Counted from the stretch's first letter, positions 1 to 8,374 are shown. The stretch: DNA of 48,538 nt from Streptomyces tateyamensis (GCF_003205575.1 NZ_PYBW01000048.1:1-48538), one strand, 5' to 3'. Numbers and translations: made by a program. The notes: a model not told the origin generated them from the sequence alone.

Positions 1-460
1 TCAACTGTGGAACGCAGGGCCGCGGGCCGGACCGGGCGGGCAGGGTGGGCGCGGCCGGTTCGGTGCTGCCCGGCTCGCCGACCGGTGCGGGCGCGGTGGC
101 CGCGTCAGCCGCGGTGGCGGGCGTGGCGGGCGTGACGGCGGGCCCCGGGGCGTCGAGCGGGACGGCGTGCTCCATACGCTCGGCCGTCCAGTACGCCTGC
201 ATGGCCTCTGCGGCAGCGGGCGAGTCGACGGGGGTGGCGTCCGGGCGGGCCGCGGGCGAGCTGCTGGAGCCGGCCGTAGCCGGGGTCGTGGCTGCGGTCT
301 TGGCCGGAGCCACGACCGCTGCTGGGGCCGGCCCGGCGCAGGCGAAGGCCAGGACGGCCGCCGTGGCCAGCGAGAGCAGTGCTCCCGGGCGCCGGAACCC
401 GCGCTCGACCCGGCCGCCGTGCCGCCGATCGGGCTGATGCCGTGTCACTTCGGTCTGCAC
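1..460 (-). CDS. Secreted protein N-terminus, probably a trypsin-like serine protease precursor (partial)
   Basis: The first 153 codons of a minus-strand gene are present; the rest lies left of base 1. The GTG at 460 is preceded by GGAGG at 6-nt spacing. The N-terminus is Arg-rich, followed by a hydrophobic segment (LLSLATAAVLAFACAG, about residues 28-43) and an Ala/Pro-rich exit region, which is a Sec-type signal peptide. A Cys sits near the end of the hydrophobic segment, so a lipoprotein is possible but no good lipobox is seen. The stretch EAMQAYWTAERMEHAVPLD resembles the propeptide of secreted Streptomyces trypsin-like proteases, where a YWT-ERM motif precedes the catalytic domain; that is recalled family knowledge, not a search. 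No catalytic domain is in view, so the enzymatic call is inference. GC3 supports this frame over the longer overlapping one. Confidence 0.55.
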   Translation of the reverse strand, partial: MQTEVTRHQPDRRHGGRVERGFRRPGALLSLATAAVLAFACAGPAPAAVVAPAKTAATTPATAGSSSSPAARPDATPVDSPAAAEAMQAYWTAERMEHAVPLDAPGPAVTPATPATAADAATAPAPVGEPGSTEPAAPTLPARSGPRPCVPQL

Positions 461-741
461 GGCTCACCTCCAAGGGAGTCAATGGTTCCCCCGCTGGCGA
501 TCAGGCTAGACGGCCGCCCGGACCTGGACGGGGTGCACCGCCCGGGTGGCTTCGTAGTCGAACCGATTGGACGCAGGGCCTTGCGGTCGCGCCGGTGCCG
601 GCCGAGCAGGATCCTCCTTGACCGCACGGCAAAGCTGATGGTGTGATCAGCTGACTCGCCCGTGCGCCTGCGAACTTGATGCGCAATCAGCCGAGGCCAA
701 TCCCCTTTTTCCGTTTCCTCCTTATCTTTCCTGGAGATCCG
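461..741. promoter_or_regulatory. Divergent intergenic region with an inverted repeat
   Basis: The 281 bases between the protease-like gene and the GH16 gene hold no convincing ORF. A TTGACC at 618-623 is followed 18 nt later by TGTGAT (642-647), a possible promoter for the rightward gene. The spacer and -10 overlap a 7-bp inverted repeat (AGCTGAT at 633-639 and ATCAGCT at 646-652), which could be an operator. The stretch from about 700 to 735 is pyrimidine-rich 5' leader. Confidence 0.3.
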
Positions 742-2940
742 ATGGATCACGCCCCTCCGTGCGCGCGCACGGGCCGGACCGGTCGCGGGGGCCGGTCACG
801 TCTCGCGCTGCTCGCCACGGCGCTGCTGGCCTGCGCCGCGACCGCACTCGGCCCTACGGGCGCCACGGCCGCACCGCTCGCGCCGGCCACCCTGAACGTC
901 GGCAGCCCGTCGGTCGCCACGGCCCCCGTGGGCACCCTCTTCGACGACTTCCACTACAACACCGACACCTCCGACCCGGCCTTCGCCGCACACGGGTGGA
1001 CCCCGCGCGACGGCCAGCTCGGGTCCGGCCCCGGCCCGCAGGACCCGGTCACCAAGGCCGTCCTCGCCGACTGGTCGAAGGACAACGTGACCTTCCCGTT
1101 CGACCCCTCGGTCGGCGGCCCGGTGATGCAACTGCGCGCCACGAACGACGGCAGGACCGCCCACCAGGCGCAGGTCTCCACCACCCAGCGCAAGTTCACC
1201 ACCGGCACCTATGCGGCGCGGGTCTACTTCAACGACCAGCCCACCAGCGGCGACCCCGGTGCCCGCCCGGTGGAGGCGTTCTACACCATCGCGCCGGAGA
1301 ACCCGCTGCGCCGGGACCTCTACAGCGAGCTCGACAACGAGTACCTGCCGGCCGGCGGCTGGAGCGGCGCCTCCACCAACCCGTCGCTCTGGACCACGTC
1401 CTGGTACCACGTCGCGGAGCCGGCGGCGAAAATCGCCGAGGACAAGGCCAACTTCAACAACCACGACGCGGTGAACCACCTCCAGGGCTGGCACACCCTG
1501 GAGATGACGGTCGCCACGGCCTCCGGCGGGGCCGAAGCCGCCACCTTCTACCTGGACGGCGCGCCGTACTTCCCCGCGGACCCGAGTTACGCCCCGCGCG
1601 AGCCCATGACCATCGACTTCAACACCTGGTTCACCGCCCTGGCACCGGGCCACCCCAGCACCTGGGACGAGAAGGTGAGCTGGGTCTACTACACGAACAC
1701 CGGTGCGCTGCCCCCAACCCAGCTGGACGGCCAGGTCAGCTCGTTCCACACCGCCGGCACCCACTTCGTCGACACGGTCCGTGCCCCGAAGACCGCGCAC
1801 GACTACGACGGCAACGGCCTGGGCGACATCTCGATGGTCTACGACTACGGCCCGAGCGCCCCCAACACGTGCGCGCGGAGCGGTACCCGGCACACCACCT
1901 TCTTCGACCTGGCCGGACAGCCGGATCCGCGCACTCAGCTCAGCCCGGCCACCCAGTGGGACGGGCCCTGCCAGCCGGCCGGCCAGCGGTTCACCACCTC
2001 GGGCGACTTCAACGGCGACGGCCGGGCCGACCTCGCGGCGCTGTACGACTACGGCCCCACCGCGACCTGTCCGCAGGGCTCCCACGTGGCCGTGCTGGAG
2101 TGGCAGGGGACCGCGGACGGCTCGCTGCACCCCCTCGCCCAGCCCGCTTGGGAGAGCCCCTGCTTCGGCAGCGGCACCGCCTACTTCAGCGCCGGCGACT
2201 TCAACGGCGACGGCAAGAGCGACCTCGCGCTGCTCTACGACTACGGCGGCGGCGACCTCAAGCTGCTCACCCTGACCGCCGACGGCAACGGCGACGGCGG
2301 CTTCGGCGGCCTGGTCCCGCAGTGGGAGGGAAAGACCATGGGCACCAGCACCAAGTTCATGGTCACCGGTGACTACAACGGCGACGGCAAGAGCGACGTC
2401 GCGCTCTACACCGACTGCGGTGACGGCAACGGGCCGAACTGCCTGCAGGACGCCCGCCGGGCGGTGTGGACCTTCAGCGCCGACCCGGTCGGCAGCGGCG
2501 CTCTGGCCGGCCCCGTCCAGGCCTGGCACAGCCCCGGCTTCGGCAGCGGCACCAAGGCCGTCAGCTCCGGCGACATCGACGGCGACGGCAGGAGCGACCT
2601 CGTGCTGCTCTTCGACGACGGCACCCCCACCCTGCAGTTGATCACCCTCACGGCGCACGCCAACGGCGACGGCGCCTTCGGCGGCCTGGTCGAGCGCTGG
2701 CACGGTACTGCCCTGGGCGTCGTCCCGAGCTTCATGAGCGTCGGCGACTACAACGGCGACGGCAAGGCCGACATCGCACTCTTCACGGACTACGGCGCCA
2801 CCGGCAGCAGCTGCGGCCCTGGCGGCCACCAGTCCGTCTACGCCCTCACCGCCGACCCCTACGGCACCGGCGGCCTGCAGGACCCGGTCCGGGTCTGGGA
2901 CAGCCCCTGCTGGGGGCAGGGCACCAGATCGGTGAACTGA
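742..2940 (+). CDS. Secreted GH16-like glycanase with six FG-GAP/VCBS repeats
   Basis: A 732-aa exported protein. The ATG at 742 is chosen because GGAGA lies just upstream and a normal signal peptide (Arg-rich, then LALLATALLACAATAL) follows; an upstream in-frame TTG would add 22 residues without signal character. The module at about residues 50-345 is a concanavalin A-like lectin/glucanase fold with SELDNEYL (E196-L-D198-N-E200), matching the ExDxE catalytic signature of GH16, in which the first Glu is nucleophile and the last is acid/base. Six calcium-binding-type repeats of the form DxNGDGxxD begin near residues 354, 423, 486, 544, 611 and 669; these FG-GAP/VCBS blades probably bind glycan or pack as a beta-propeller. 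The substrate (a beta-glucan or related polymer) cannot be told from sequence. A strong hairpin lies 20 nt after the stop. Confidence 0.8.
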   Translation: MDHAPPCARTGRTGRGGRSRLALLATALLACAATALGPTGATAAPLAPATLNVGSPSVATAPVGTLFDDFHYNTDTSDPAFAAHGWTPRDGQLGSGPGPQDPVTKAVLADWSKDNVTFPFDPSVGGPVMQLRATNDGRTAHQAQVSTTQRKFTTGTYAARVYFNDQPTSGDPGARPVEAFYTIAPENPLRRDLYSELDNEYLPAGGWSGASTNPSLWTTSWYHVAEPAAKIAEDKANFNNHDAVNHLQGWHTLEMTVATASGGAEAATFYLDGAPYFPADPSYAPREPMTIDFNTWFTALAPGHPSTWDEKVSWVYYTNTGALPPTQLDGQVSSFHTAGTHFVDTVRAPKTAHDYDGNGLGDISMVYDYGPSAPNTCARSGTRHTTFFDLAGQPDPRTQLSPATQWDGPCQPAGQRFTTSGDFNGDGRADLAALYDYGPTATCPQGSHVAVLEWQGTADGSLHPLAQPAWESPCFGSGTAYFSAGDFNGDGKSDLALLYDYGGGDLKLLTLTADGNGDGGFGGLVPQWEGKTMGTSTKFMVTGDYNGDGKSDVALYTDCGDGNGPNCLQDARRAVWTFSADPVGSGALAGPVQAWHSPGFGSGTKAVSSGDIDGDGRSDLVLLFDDGTPTLQLITLTAHANGDGAFGGLVERWHGTALGVVPSFMSVGDYNGDGKADIALFTDYGATGSSCGPGGHQSVYALTADPYGTGGLQDPVRVWDSPCWGQGTRSVN

Positions 2941-2959
2941 CGCCCAGTCAGCGCGAAAC

Positions 2960-3004
2960 GCCGGCGCCGGGCGGACCCCATCACGGGGTCCGCCCGGCGC
3001 CGGC
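2960..3004. terminator. Bidirectional terminator hairpin
   Basis: A perfect 20-bp GC-rich stem (2960-2979 with 2985-3004) and a 5-nt loop lie between the stop of the GH16 gene and the stop of the convergent permease gene. There is no U tract, as usual for Streptomyces. It can serve both directions. Confidence 0.85.
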
Positions 3005-3027
3005 CTTCTGTCGGCGGTGCGCAGCGG

Positions 3028-4989
3028 TCAGGCCGTCCGGCCCGGCCCCGACAGCGCCAGCCGGCTCGGCAGCAGGCTGGCGGCCAGCGCTAGCAGCACG
3101 CAGAGCAGACCGGCGCCGCCCAGCGGCAGCCAGGGCAGGTGCAGCGCCACGCTGGTCTGCCCGGCCAGGATCCGGTGGTTGAGCAGGGCGGAGGTGCCGA
3201 CCTGGGTGACCGCCGTGACCAGCAGCCCCAGCACGGCGGCGGTCGCCACCACCAGCAGCGCCTCCAGTGCGACCATGCCGAGCACCTGGCGGCGCTCGGT
3301 GCCGGCCAGCCGCAGCACGGCGAAGTCGCGCCGGCGGTCCGCGGCCGACATCACCATGGTGTTGACGATCGCGAGCAGCGCGTAGAGCAGGGCCGGGCCC
3401 AGGACCGTGGTCATCACGATCCAGGAGTAGCGGGCGCCGGGATCGGGTCCGGGGTGCTGGGCATCCGTCAGCACGGTGCCGGGCGGCGGCGCGGCGGGTG
3501 CCGTGCCGAGGTAGACCGCGCTCGGGTGGGTGCCGCCCAGGTGGCCGGCCACCGCGTCGCCCGCGATCAGCACCTCGTCCAGACCCAGCTGGGTGCGGTA
3601 GACCAGGCTCAGGCGCAGCGACACCACCGTGTCGTCGGCCAGCCGCAGCCGCACCTGGTCGCCGAGGTGCCAGTCGTGCGCGGCGGCCTGGTCGGTGGAG
3701 GCGGCCAGGCTCTGGCCGTGCAGGTCGGCGGCGGTCCCGTGGACGGCGGGCAGCGTGAAGGCGGTCGCCAGGTCGCCGTCGACGACGGTGGCAGCAGAGG
3801 GGACGGAGGCGGCGGAGTTTTCGGAGCGGTCGGCGAAGGACGCGGCGTCGGCACCGAGTCCGCTGATCACCAGCGAGGTGGTCGCGGTGGCCCGCAGACC
3901 CGGCTGAGCGGTGGTCAGCTGCCGGGCGGCGTCGGCGGGCAGCGGTGCGGTGCCCGGGCGCAGCACGTAGCGGGCGGCCGTGGCGGCCCGGCCCTGGGCG
4001 GTCATCGCGTCGGCGAAGGCCGCGGTGCTGCCCACCGCCGTGCCGGTCAGCGCGATCACCAGGAAGGCCGGGGTCGCGGTGGAGACCGTGCGGCGCACCG
4101 AGGTCAGCGCGTTCTGCCGCGCCAGCAGTGCGGGGGCGCTCACCGTCCGGCGCAGCGGCCAGGTGAGCAGCCGGACCAGCGCGGGCACCAGCAGCGGGGC
4201 GAACAGGCTCAGCGCCACGATCGCCATCAGGTCGATCGCCATCACCCACTGGGTGGCGAACTGCGGATCCTGGACCTGGGCGCCACCGCCGCCGCCCGGG
4301 GCCGAGGGCAGCAGGGGAGAGCACAGGTAGAACGCCAGGGTGGCGAGCAGCCCGCCCAGTTGCAGCGCGGCGCAGGCCCAGCGCACCGGGGTCATCACCC
4401 GGCCGTCCACTGCGGCCTCGCCGAGCGCCTCGACCGGGCGCACCTGGCTGGCTCGGACCGAGGCGGCGAAGGCACCGAGCAGCGCGACCGCCAGACCGAC
4501 GGCGGCCGCCACCAGCAGCGGTGCCGGCGCGGGCTGCGCGGTGAACCCGGCCGGGGCGGCTCCTCTGGCGACCAGCCAGGCGGCCAGCACCGGCGCCGCC
4601 GGCAGGGCCAGCAGGCAGCCCGAGACCACGGCGGCCAGCGCGATCACCAGCGCCTCACCCATGATCAGCAGCTGGACCTGACGGGGCGTCGCACCGACCG
4701 CGCGCAGCAGCGCCGTCTCCTGGCGGCGCTGGGCCACCGCGAAGGCGAAGGTGCTGGCCACCACGAAGACCGCGACGAAGGCAGCCATCCCGGAGGCGAA
4801 GGTCAGCACCTTGTGCAGGGAGGGCGCACCGAGCGGGGAGTCGTCGCCGATGGTGTCGTTGAGCAGCACCCCGGTGGTGGCCACCAGGGTGACGCCCAGG
4901 GTGAGGGCGAGGTACGAGCCGGCGAAGGCGGCCCGGCGGCGGCGCAGGCTCGCCGCGGCGACGGGCAGCAGGGTCAGCAGGGTGCTCAC
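3028..4989 (-). CDS. ABC transporter permease, FtsX/MacB-like
   Basis: A 653-aa integral membrane protein with two FtsX-type blocks. One transmembrane helix near residues 20-40 is followed by the first membrane block, including the FtsX-like stretch FAVAQRRQETALLRAVGATPRQV (given here in outline; the key piece is RRQETALLRAVGA). A soluble domain follows (roughly residues 340-480), then a second block with ADRRRDFAVLRLAGTERRQV. Such duplicated permeases pair with an MJ0796/LolD-type ATPase to export lipoproteins, peptides or antibiotics, or act as mechanotransmission devices. The GTG start at 4989 overlaps the stop of the ATPase gene in a GTGA arrangement, so the two are translationally coupled. 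The substrate is unknown. Confidence 0.88.
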   Translation of the reverse strand: MSTLLTLLPVAAASLRRRRAAFAGSYLALTLGVTLVATTGVLLNDTIGDDSPLGAPSLHKVLTFASGMAAFVAVFVVASTFAFAVAQRRQETALLRAVGATPRQVQLLIMGEALVIALAAVVSGCLLALPAAPVLAAWLVARGAAPAGFTAQPAPAPLLVAAAVGLAVALLGAFAASVRASQVRPVEALGEAAVDGRVMTPVRWACAALQLGGLLATLAFYLCSPLLPSAPGGGGGAQVQDPQFATQWVMAIDLMAIVALSLFAPLLVPALVRLLTWPLRRTVSAPALLARQNALTSVRRTVSTATPAFLVIALTGTAVGSTAAFADAMTAQGRAATAARYVLRPGTAPLPADAARQLTTAQPGLRATATTSLVISGLGADAASFADRSENSAASVPSAATVVDGDLATAFTLPAVHGTAADLHGQSLAASTDQAAAHDWHLGDQVRLRLADDTVVSLRLSLVYRTQLGLDEVLIAGDAVAGHLGGTHPSAVYLGTAPAAPPPGTVLTDAQHPGPDPGARYSWIVMTTVLGPALLYALLAIVNTMVMSAADRRRDFAVLRLAGTERRQVLGMVALEALLVVATAAVLGLLVTAVTQVGTSALLNHRILAGQTSVALHLPWLPLGGAGLLCVLLALAASLLPSRLALSGPGRTA

Positions 4990-5750
4990 CGGCCCACCTG
5001 CGTGGGGCTGTGCGGGGCCGTCTCCAGCGCGGTCATCCGCTCGGCGACCTGCTGCGCGGTGGGCGCCGCGAGATCGTCCACCAGCTTGCCGTCGGCGAGG
5101 AAGAGCACCCGGTCGGCGTGCGCGGCGGCGACCGGGTCGTGGGTCACCATCACGGTGCTCTGGCCCTCCTCGTCCACCAGCGAGCGCAGCAGCGCGAGCA
5201 CGTCGCGGCTGCTGGAGCTGTCCAGCGCGCCGGTCGGCTCGTCGGCGAAGAGCACCTTGGGCCGGCTGATCAGCGCCCGGGCGATGGCGACCCGCTGCTG
5301 CTGGCCGCCGGACAGCTGCGAGGGCAGGTGCCCCATCCGATGGCCGAGCCCGACCTGGCCCAGCGCCCGCTCGACCTCGGCGCGGTCCGGGCGTCTGCCC
5401 GCCAGGCGCAGCGGCAGGCCGACATTCTGCTCCGCCGTCAGCGAGCCGACCAGGTTGAAGGCCTGGAAGACAAAGCCCAGCAAATCTCTCCTCAGCACCG
5501 TGAGCTGAGTTTCCGTCAGCTTCCCGAGCTCCACCCCGTCCAGCACCACCCGCCCCGAGTCCGGCCGGTCCAGGCCCGCCGCGCACTGCAGCAGGGTGCT
5601 CTTGCCGGACCCGGACGGGCCCATCACCGCCGTGAAGGTCCCCCGAGCAAAGCCGACGTCCACCCCCGCAAGCGCGTGCACGGCCTCCGGGCCGGTGCCG
5701 TAGGTGCGGTGCAACTGTTCCAGTCCTAGGACCGTATCCCCCATGATCAT
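4986..5750 (-). CDS. ABC transporter ATP-binding protein, LolD/MacB type
   Basis: A 254-aa ATPase with a complete motif set: Walker A GPSGSGKS (Lys about residue 50), Q-loop VFQAFNLVGSLTAEQN typical of the MacB/LolD group, signature LSGGQQQR, Walker B VLFADEPTGALD and switch His in VMVTHD. It energises the permease encoded immediately downstream, with a 4-nt overlap. Start choice is uncertain: ATG codons at 5750 and 5744 and a GTG at 5753 are clustered with no clear ribosome-binding site. The sequence upstream holds TAGGTA about 10 nt before them, so a leaderless mRNA is plausible. The open frame extends to 5852, but the added residues look non-coding. Confidence 0.9.
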   Translation of the reverse strand: MIMGDTVLGLEQLHRTYGTGPEAVHALAGVDVGFARGTFTAVMGPSGSGKSTLLQCAAGLDRPDSGRVVLDGVELGKLTETQLTVLRRDLLGFVFQAFNLVGSLTAEQNVGLPLRLAGRRPDRAEVERALGQVGLGHRMGHLPSQLSGGQQQRVAIARALISRPKVLFADEPTGALDSSSSRDVLALLRSLVDEEGQSTVMVTHDPVAAAHADRVLFLADGKLVDDLAAPTAQQVAERMTALETAPHSPTQVGR

Positions 5751-5889
5751 CACAGGGCGTATACCTACCATGCGCCCGACCACCTCGGCCACCGCTATTC
5801 GCCCAGCGAGGCCGGGTCGCTCGGCCACTCCGAAGGCGCGGTGCGCCGACACCCAGGTCCGAGTGGCAACGCATCGAAGCCCCCGGACT

Positions 5890-6729
5890 GTGCTCGACGA
5901 TTCGCCGAATGTTCCGGTGACCCGGTTTGTCGGACAGACGATCCGTTCGGTTCGGCAGATCGCCTACAACGACGGCCATGTCGGCTTCACAGCTGGCCTC
6001 ACGCTCCAGTTCCCCAGCGGCAGCATCCGCCTGCTCGGTCTCGTGGACGACCTCCTCATCGCCCAGGACCAGCGACTGGGTCCTGTCGAGGCCTACCTGC
6101 ACGAGGATGTGACCCTCGCGCGGGTGGTGCGTACCTCCGGGGCCTGCCCGTCGCAGTGGGACGCCTGGACGACCACGGGTCAGTACCTGTACCTGCGGTA
6201 CCGGCACGGCGAGGGAACCGTCGAGCAGCATCCGAGCGAGGACCTCGACACCTGGGATGGCGAGGCGTCGAGGCTCTGGACCAGTTGGGACGACGGGACC
6301 GACGGCGGCTGGATCGAACTCTCCGATTTCCTCGCCATGGCCGGTCTGCGGCTCGCCCCGGACGCCGAGGTCCGACCTCCGCTCGACGTGAAGGCCTGGA
6401 CCCCAGTCAGCCGGGGCCCGTTGCTGCCGGACGAGGTCCAGCCCCAGGTGATCCCCGACAAGGACCCGGTGCGCGAGCCGACGGTGCGCTCCCGAGCAGG
6501 CGAGCAGCCCGGGAGCGCACCGGCTGACCCGGGCCGGTCGCAGCGGCCAGGACCGGGCCGGTCGGGCGCGGCAGTTCGCCGTGGAAGGCGGGGGGGACCG
6601 AGCTGCCGACGGCGACGGCGACGGCAGCAGCGGGTGGGGCGGAGGCCGGCGCCGTCGGCGCGGCTGCGGCGGACCCGGCCAGCGGGACGGACAGGGCGAG
6701 GGCGAGGGCGAGGGCGGCGGCGCTCGTGA
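5890..6729 (+). CDS. Hypothetical protein, end uncertain
   Basis: I do not recognise this protein. The stretch from VTRFVGQTIRSVRQ to about PVREPTVRSR (roughly 5917-6495) has GC-rich third positions, a balanced composition and beta-rich character with many Trp, Asp and Tyr residues, so it is very likely translated. No clean ribosome-binding site marks the start; GTG at 5890 and GTG at 5917 are both possible. The frame stays open to 6729, but after about 6500 the codon pattern becomes shadow-like (Arg/Gly-rich) and runs opposite the convergent ORF at 6407-6748. A strong hairpin at 6482-6522 lies where the coding signal stops, so a true stop may have been lost by mutation or a sequence error. 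It diverges from the ABC transporter operon. Confidence 0.5.
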   Translation: MLDDSPNVPVTRFVGQTIRSVRQIAYNDGHVGFTAGLTLQFPSGSIRLLGLVDDLLIAQDQRLGPVEAYLHEDVTLARVVRTSGACPSQWDAWTTTGQYLYLRYRHGEGTVEQHPSEDLDTWDGEASRLWTSWDDGTDGGWIELSDFLAMAGLRLAPDAEVRPPLDVKAWTPVSRGPLLPDEVQPQVIPDKDPVREPTVRSRAGEQPGSAPADPGRSQRPGPGRSGAAVRRGRRGGPSCRRRRRRQQRVGRRPAPSARLRRTRPAGRTGRGRGRGRRRS

Positions 6730-6748
6730 TGCGGCGGGTTCGGTTCAT
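6407..6748 (-). CDS. Putative small secreted protein
   Basis: A 113-aa reading frame. The N-terminus MNRTRRITSAAALALALAL followed by SVPLAGSAAAAP is a textbook signal peptide with an AxA cleavage site near residue 33, leaving a short Ala/Pro/Val-rich mature part. GC3 stays high from the ATG to about 6490 and then degrades as the frame crosses the hairpin at 6482-6522. The last 25 or so residues are therefore doubtful, and the real stop may have been lost. There is no strong ribosome-binding site. No family is recognised. It lies downstream of the Endo H gene, separated by a likely terminator. Confidence 0.4.
   Translation of the reverse strand: MNRTRRITSAAALALALALSVPLAGSAAAAPTAPASAPPAAAVAVAVGSSVPPAFHGELPRPTGPVLAAATGPGQPVRSRAARLLGSAPSARAPGPCRGSPGAGPRPAATGPG
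6482..6522. terminator. Hairpin at the convergent ends of two ORFs
   Basis: A perfect 13-bp inverted repeat (6482-6494 with 6510-6522) with a 15-nt loop sits where coding character fades in both the rightward ORF from 5890 and the leftward ORF from 6748. It is likely a shared terminator even though both frames stay nominally open through it. Confidence 0.6.
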
Positions 6749-6810
6749 GTCCGTGAGCGTAGGTTCGCGCTCCACGGCGCCGGATCGCTCGAAATGATGC
6801 GTTCTCAGCT

Positions 6811-6858
6811 CCCGGTCATCCCTGGGGATCAGCCGTGTCGTCCTTCGGGATGACCGGG
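6811..6858. terminator. Inverted repeat downstream of the Endo H gene
   Basis: A perfect 12-bp inverted repeat (CCCGGTCATCCC at 6811-6822 and its complement at 6847-6858) with a 24-nt loop lies about 55 nt past the Endo H stop and upstream of the small secreted ORF. A terminator for Endo H is the simplest reading; an operator is less likely because the arms are far apart. Confidence 0.4.
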
Positions 6859-6912
6859 TGCGCAGGCCGGTCCGGGCTGACGTGCGGCCTGGACCCGCCG
6901 GCCGGGTCGGGT

Positions 6913-7860
6913 TCAGGGCTTGTACACCGCTCGGCTGCCGTACAGCGCGCGGGTGAAGCTCGAGATGTAGCTGTGGACGTCCGTGCTGGTCAGGTTGTAG
7001 GTGAGGTACGCCCCGTAGCCCCCGCTCACGGTCTGCTGCGCGAGGTAGGTCGCGTCGGAGGCCGGGGTCGAGCCGAGGTCGATCGCCGCCGGGCCGAGCC
7101 GGCTGTCCGGCAGGGACACCTCCGGCACGCTGAAGGAGTCGTAGTACGGGTTCCACGAGTAGTCGAAGAGCGGGCCGACGTCCGTGCCGTTGTAGACCAG
7201 GCTCGACGCCGACGGGCCGATGTCGTACAGCGTGATGAGCTTGTGCGGCAGCGCGCTGCGCAGCGCCTGGACCAGGTAGACGAAGGAGCTGTCGTTGGGC
7301 TGGGCGGTCCCGTTCACGCCGTAGTCGGCGTACTCGTCGTCGAAGTCGACGCCGTCCAGGCCGTACCGGGTGACGGCGCTGGACAGCTGCTGGGCGAAGG
7401 CCGCCGCGGCGGCCTGGGAGGGGAAGTTGGCGAAGCCGGCGCCCTGGTGGTTGCCCAGGACCGACAGTTCGACCTTGATGCCCTTCGCCTGGAGCGGCTT
7501 GATCTGTGTCGCCGCGTTGTCGAGGACGCTCTGCACCTGCGGGTTGAAGGAGAGGTAGGCGTTGCTGCCGTCGTAGTTGATGTTCGCGGCGAAGATAACC
7601 GCGATGTCGAACACGTTGGCGCCGTTGCTGGCCAACTTGTACTTGCCCACGTTGAGCATGCTGTTGCTGTTGACCTCCACGTAGGCGATGGAGACCGGTC
7701 CGGTCTTCGTCGCACCGCCCACTGGCCGCTGCTGGGCCGGCCCGGGCTGCCCGAGGGGTGCGGGAGCGGCCTGTGCGACGCCTGCCGCCGCGCCCGACGT
7801 GAGCGTCAGGACGGCGGTGAGCAGCGACGCCCACCTCACTCCGGATCTGGAACCACGCAT
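6913..7860 (-). CDS. Secreted endo-beta-N-acetylglucosaminidase, Endo H type (GH18)
   Basis: A 315-aa enzyme very like Streptomyces plicatus Endo H (EC 3.2.1.96), which cuts between the two core GlcNAc residues of high-mannose and hybrid N-glycans and leaves one GlcNAc on the protein. Residues 1-31 form a signal peptide ending AQAA. The GH18 motif YGLDGVDFDDEYADYG holds D172, D174 and the catalytic acid E176. The flanking NGTAQPNDSSFV, SWNPYYDSF and the ending RALYGSRAVYKP match the Endo H family as I recall it. The ATG at 7860 has GGGAGG about 10 nt upstream. An operator-like sequence at 7883-7896 matches one in front of the lacI/ABC operon (16203-16217), linking this gene to the transporter and mannosidase locus. 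It is monocistronic. Confidence 0.95.
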   Translation of the reverse strand: MRGSRSGVRWASLLTAVLTLTSGAAAGVAQAAPAPLGQPGPAQQRPVGGATKTGPVSIAYVEVNSNSMLNVGKYKLASNGANVFDIAVIFAANINYDGSNAYLSFNPQVQSVLDNAATQIKPLQAKGIKVELSVLGNHQGAGFANFPSQAAAAAFAQQLSSAVTRYGLDGVDFDDEYADYGVNGTAQPNDSSFVYLVQALRSALPHKLITLYDIGPSASSLVYNGTDVGPLFDYSWNPYYDSFSVPEVSLPDSRLGPAAIDLGSTPASDATYLAQQTVSGGYGAYLTYNLTSTDVHSYISSFTRALYGSRAVYKP

Positions 7861-7882
7861 GGCCGATCGACCTCCCTGGAGG

Positions 7883-7896
7883 TAAAACGATTTAGT
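7883..7896 (-). promoter_or_regulatory. LacI-type operator candidate in front of the Endo H gene
   Basis: On the coding strand it reads ACTAAATCGTTTTA, a CG-centred partial palindrome (10 of 14 positions symmetric), beginning 22 nt upstream of the Endo H ATG. It matches ACTAAACCGTTCTA at 16203-16216 in 12 of 14 positions. A weak promoter, TTGACG at 7928-7933 (complement) with CATCCT 18 nt on, would put transcription start next to the site. A repressor here would block initiation. Binding is inferred. Confidence 0.55.
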
Positions 7897-7942
7897 TGTT
7901 GTGAGGATGCTCCCGGAGTCGTGAGTGCGTCAAGACCCCTGC

Positions 7943-7974
7943 CCGCAGCGGTTGTTGGGGACGAACCGCTGCGG
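7943..7974. terminator. Terminator hairpin after the small membrane protein gene
   Basis: A perfect 11-bp stem (7943-7953 with 7964-7974) and 10-nt loop lies about 18 nt past the stop of the leftward gene ending at 7992. Confidence 0.6.
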
Positions 7975-7991
7975 AGCAGGAATCTCGGAGG

Positions 7992-8282
7992 TCAGCGGAC
8001 GCGGCGCACCCAGCCGGCCGCGAGGTGGCCCAGGAACAGGTAGACCAGGGCAGGGAGGCCGTAGTTGAGCAGGGTTCGCAGCCAGCCTTGGGAGGGGGTG
8101 AAGAGGTCGTGGGCCCACCCGGACAGCCAGTCGGCCGCCGAGTGGACCCAGCTCGCCAGGTCGTTGGAGGGGTTGGCGTTGAGCAGGTAGAGGGCGATCC
8201 ACAGGCACAGCAGGCCTGCGACGATGTCGGTGACGAGTATGACTGTGCGGGCCGCTCCTGGCCCGGCGTATCTGCCATTCAT
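7992..8282 (-). CDS. Small membrane protein with two predicted helices
   Basis: A 96-aa protein with two hydrophobic segments: TVILVTDIVAGLLCLWIALYLL, outlined here by its core LVTDIVAGLLCLWIALYLL (about residues 14-34), and YGLPALVYLFLGHLAAGW (about residues 74-91). A 40-residue amphipathic loop rich in Trp and Asp lies between them. The C-terminus (RRVR) is basic. Third-position GC supports this frame over two longer overlapping ones. I recognise it only as the kind of short conserved membrane protein found in streptomycetes; no function can be assigned. It is monocistronic with its own terminator. Confidence 0.7.
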   Translation of the reverse strand: MNGRYAGPGAARTVILVTDIVAGLLCLWIALYLLNANPSNDLASWVHSAADWLSGWAHDLFTPSQGWLRTLLNYGLPALVYLFLGHLAAGWVRRVR

Positions 8283-8374
8283 GAGTGGCGTGTAGCCGCT
8301 GTCCGCAACCGCAAACCGGGGCGGTACACGGCAGGCCGCGCCTGGGTGACACGGCGTCGGGCCGCCGCCGGGCG

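Noticed and set aside
445..750. Minus-strand ORF of 101 codons in the divergent region
   Set aside because: No ribosome-binding site, weak coding bias, and it covers the promoters of both flanking genes.
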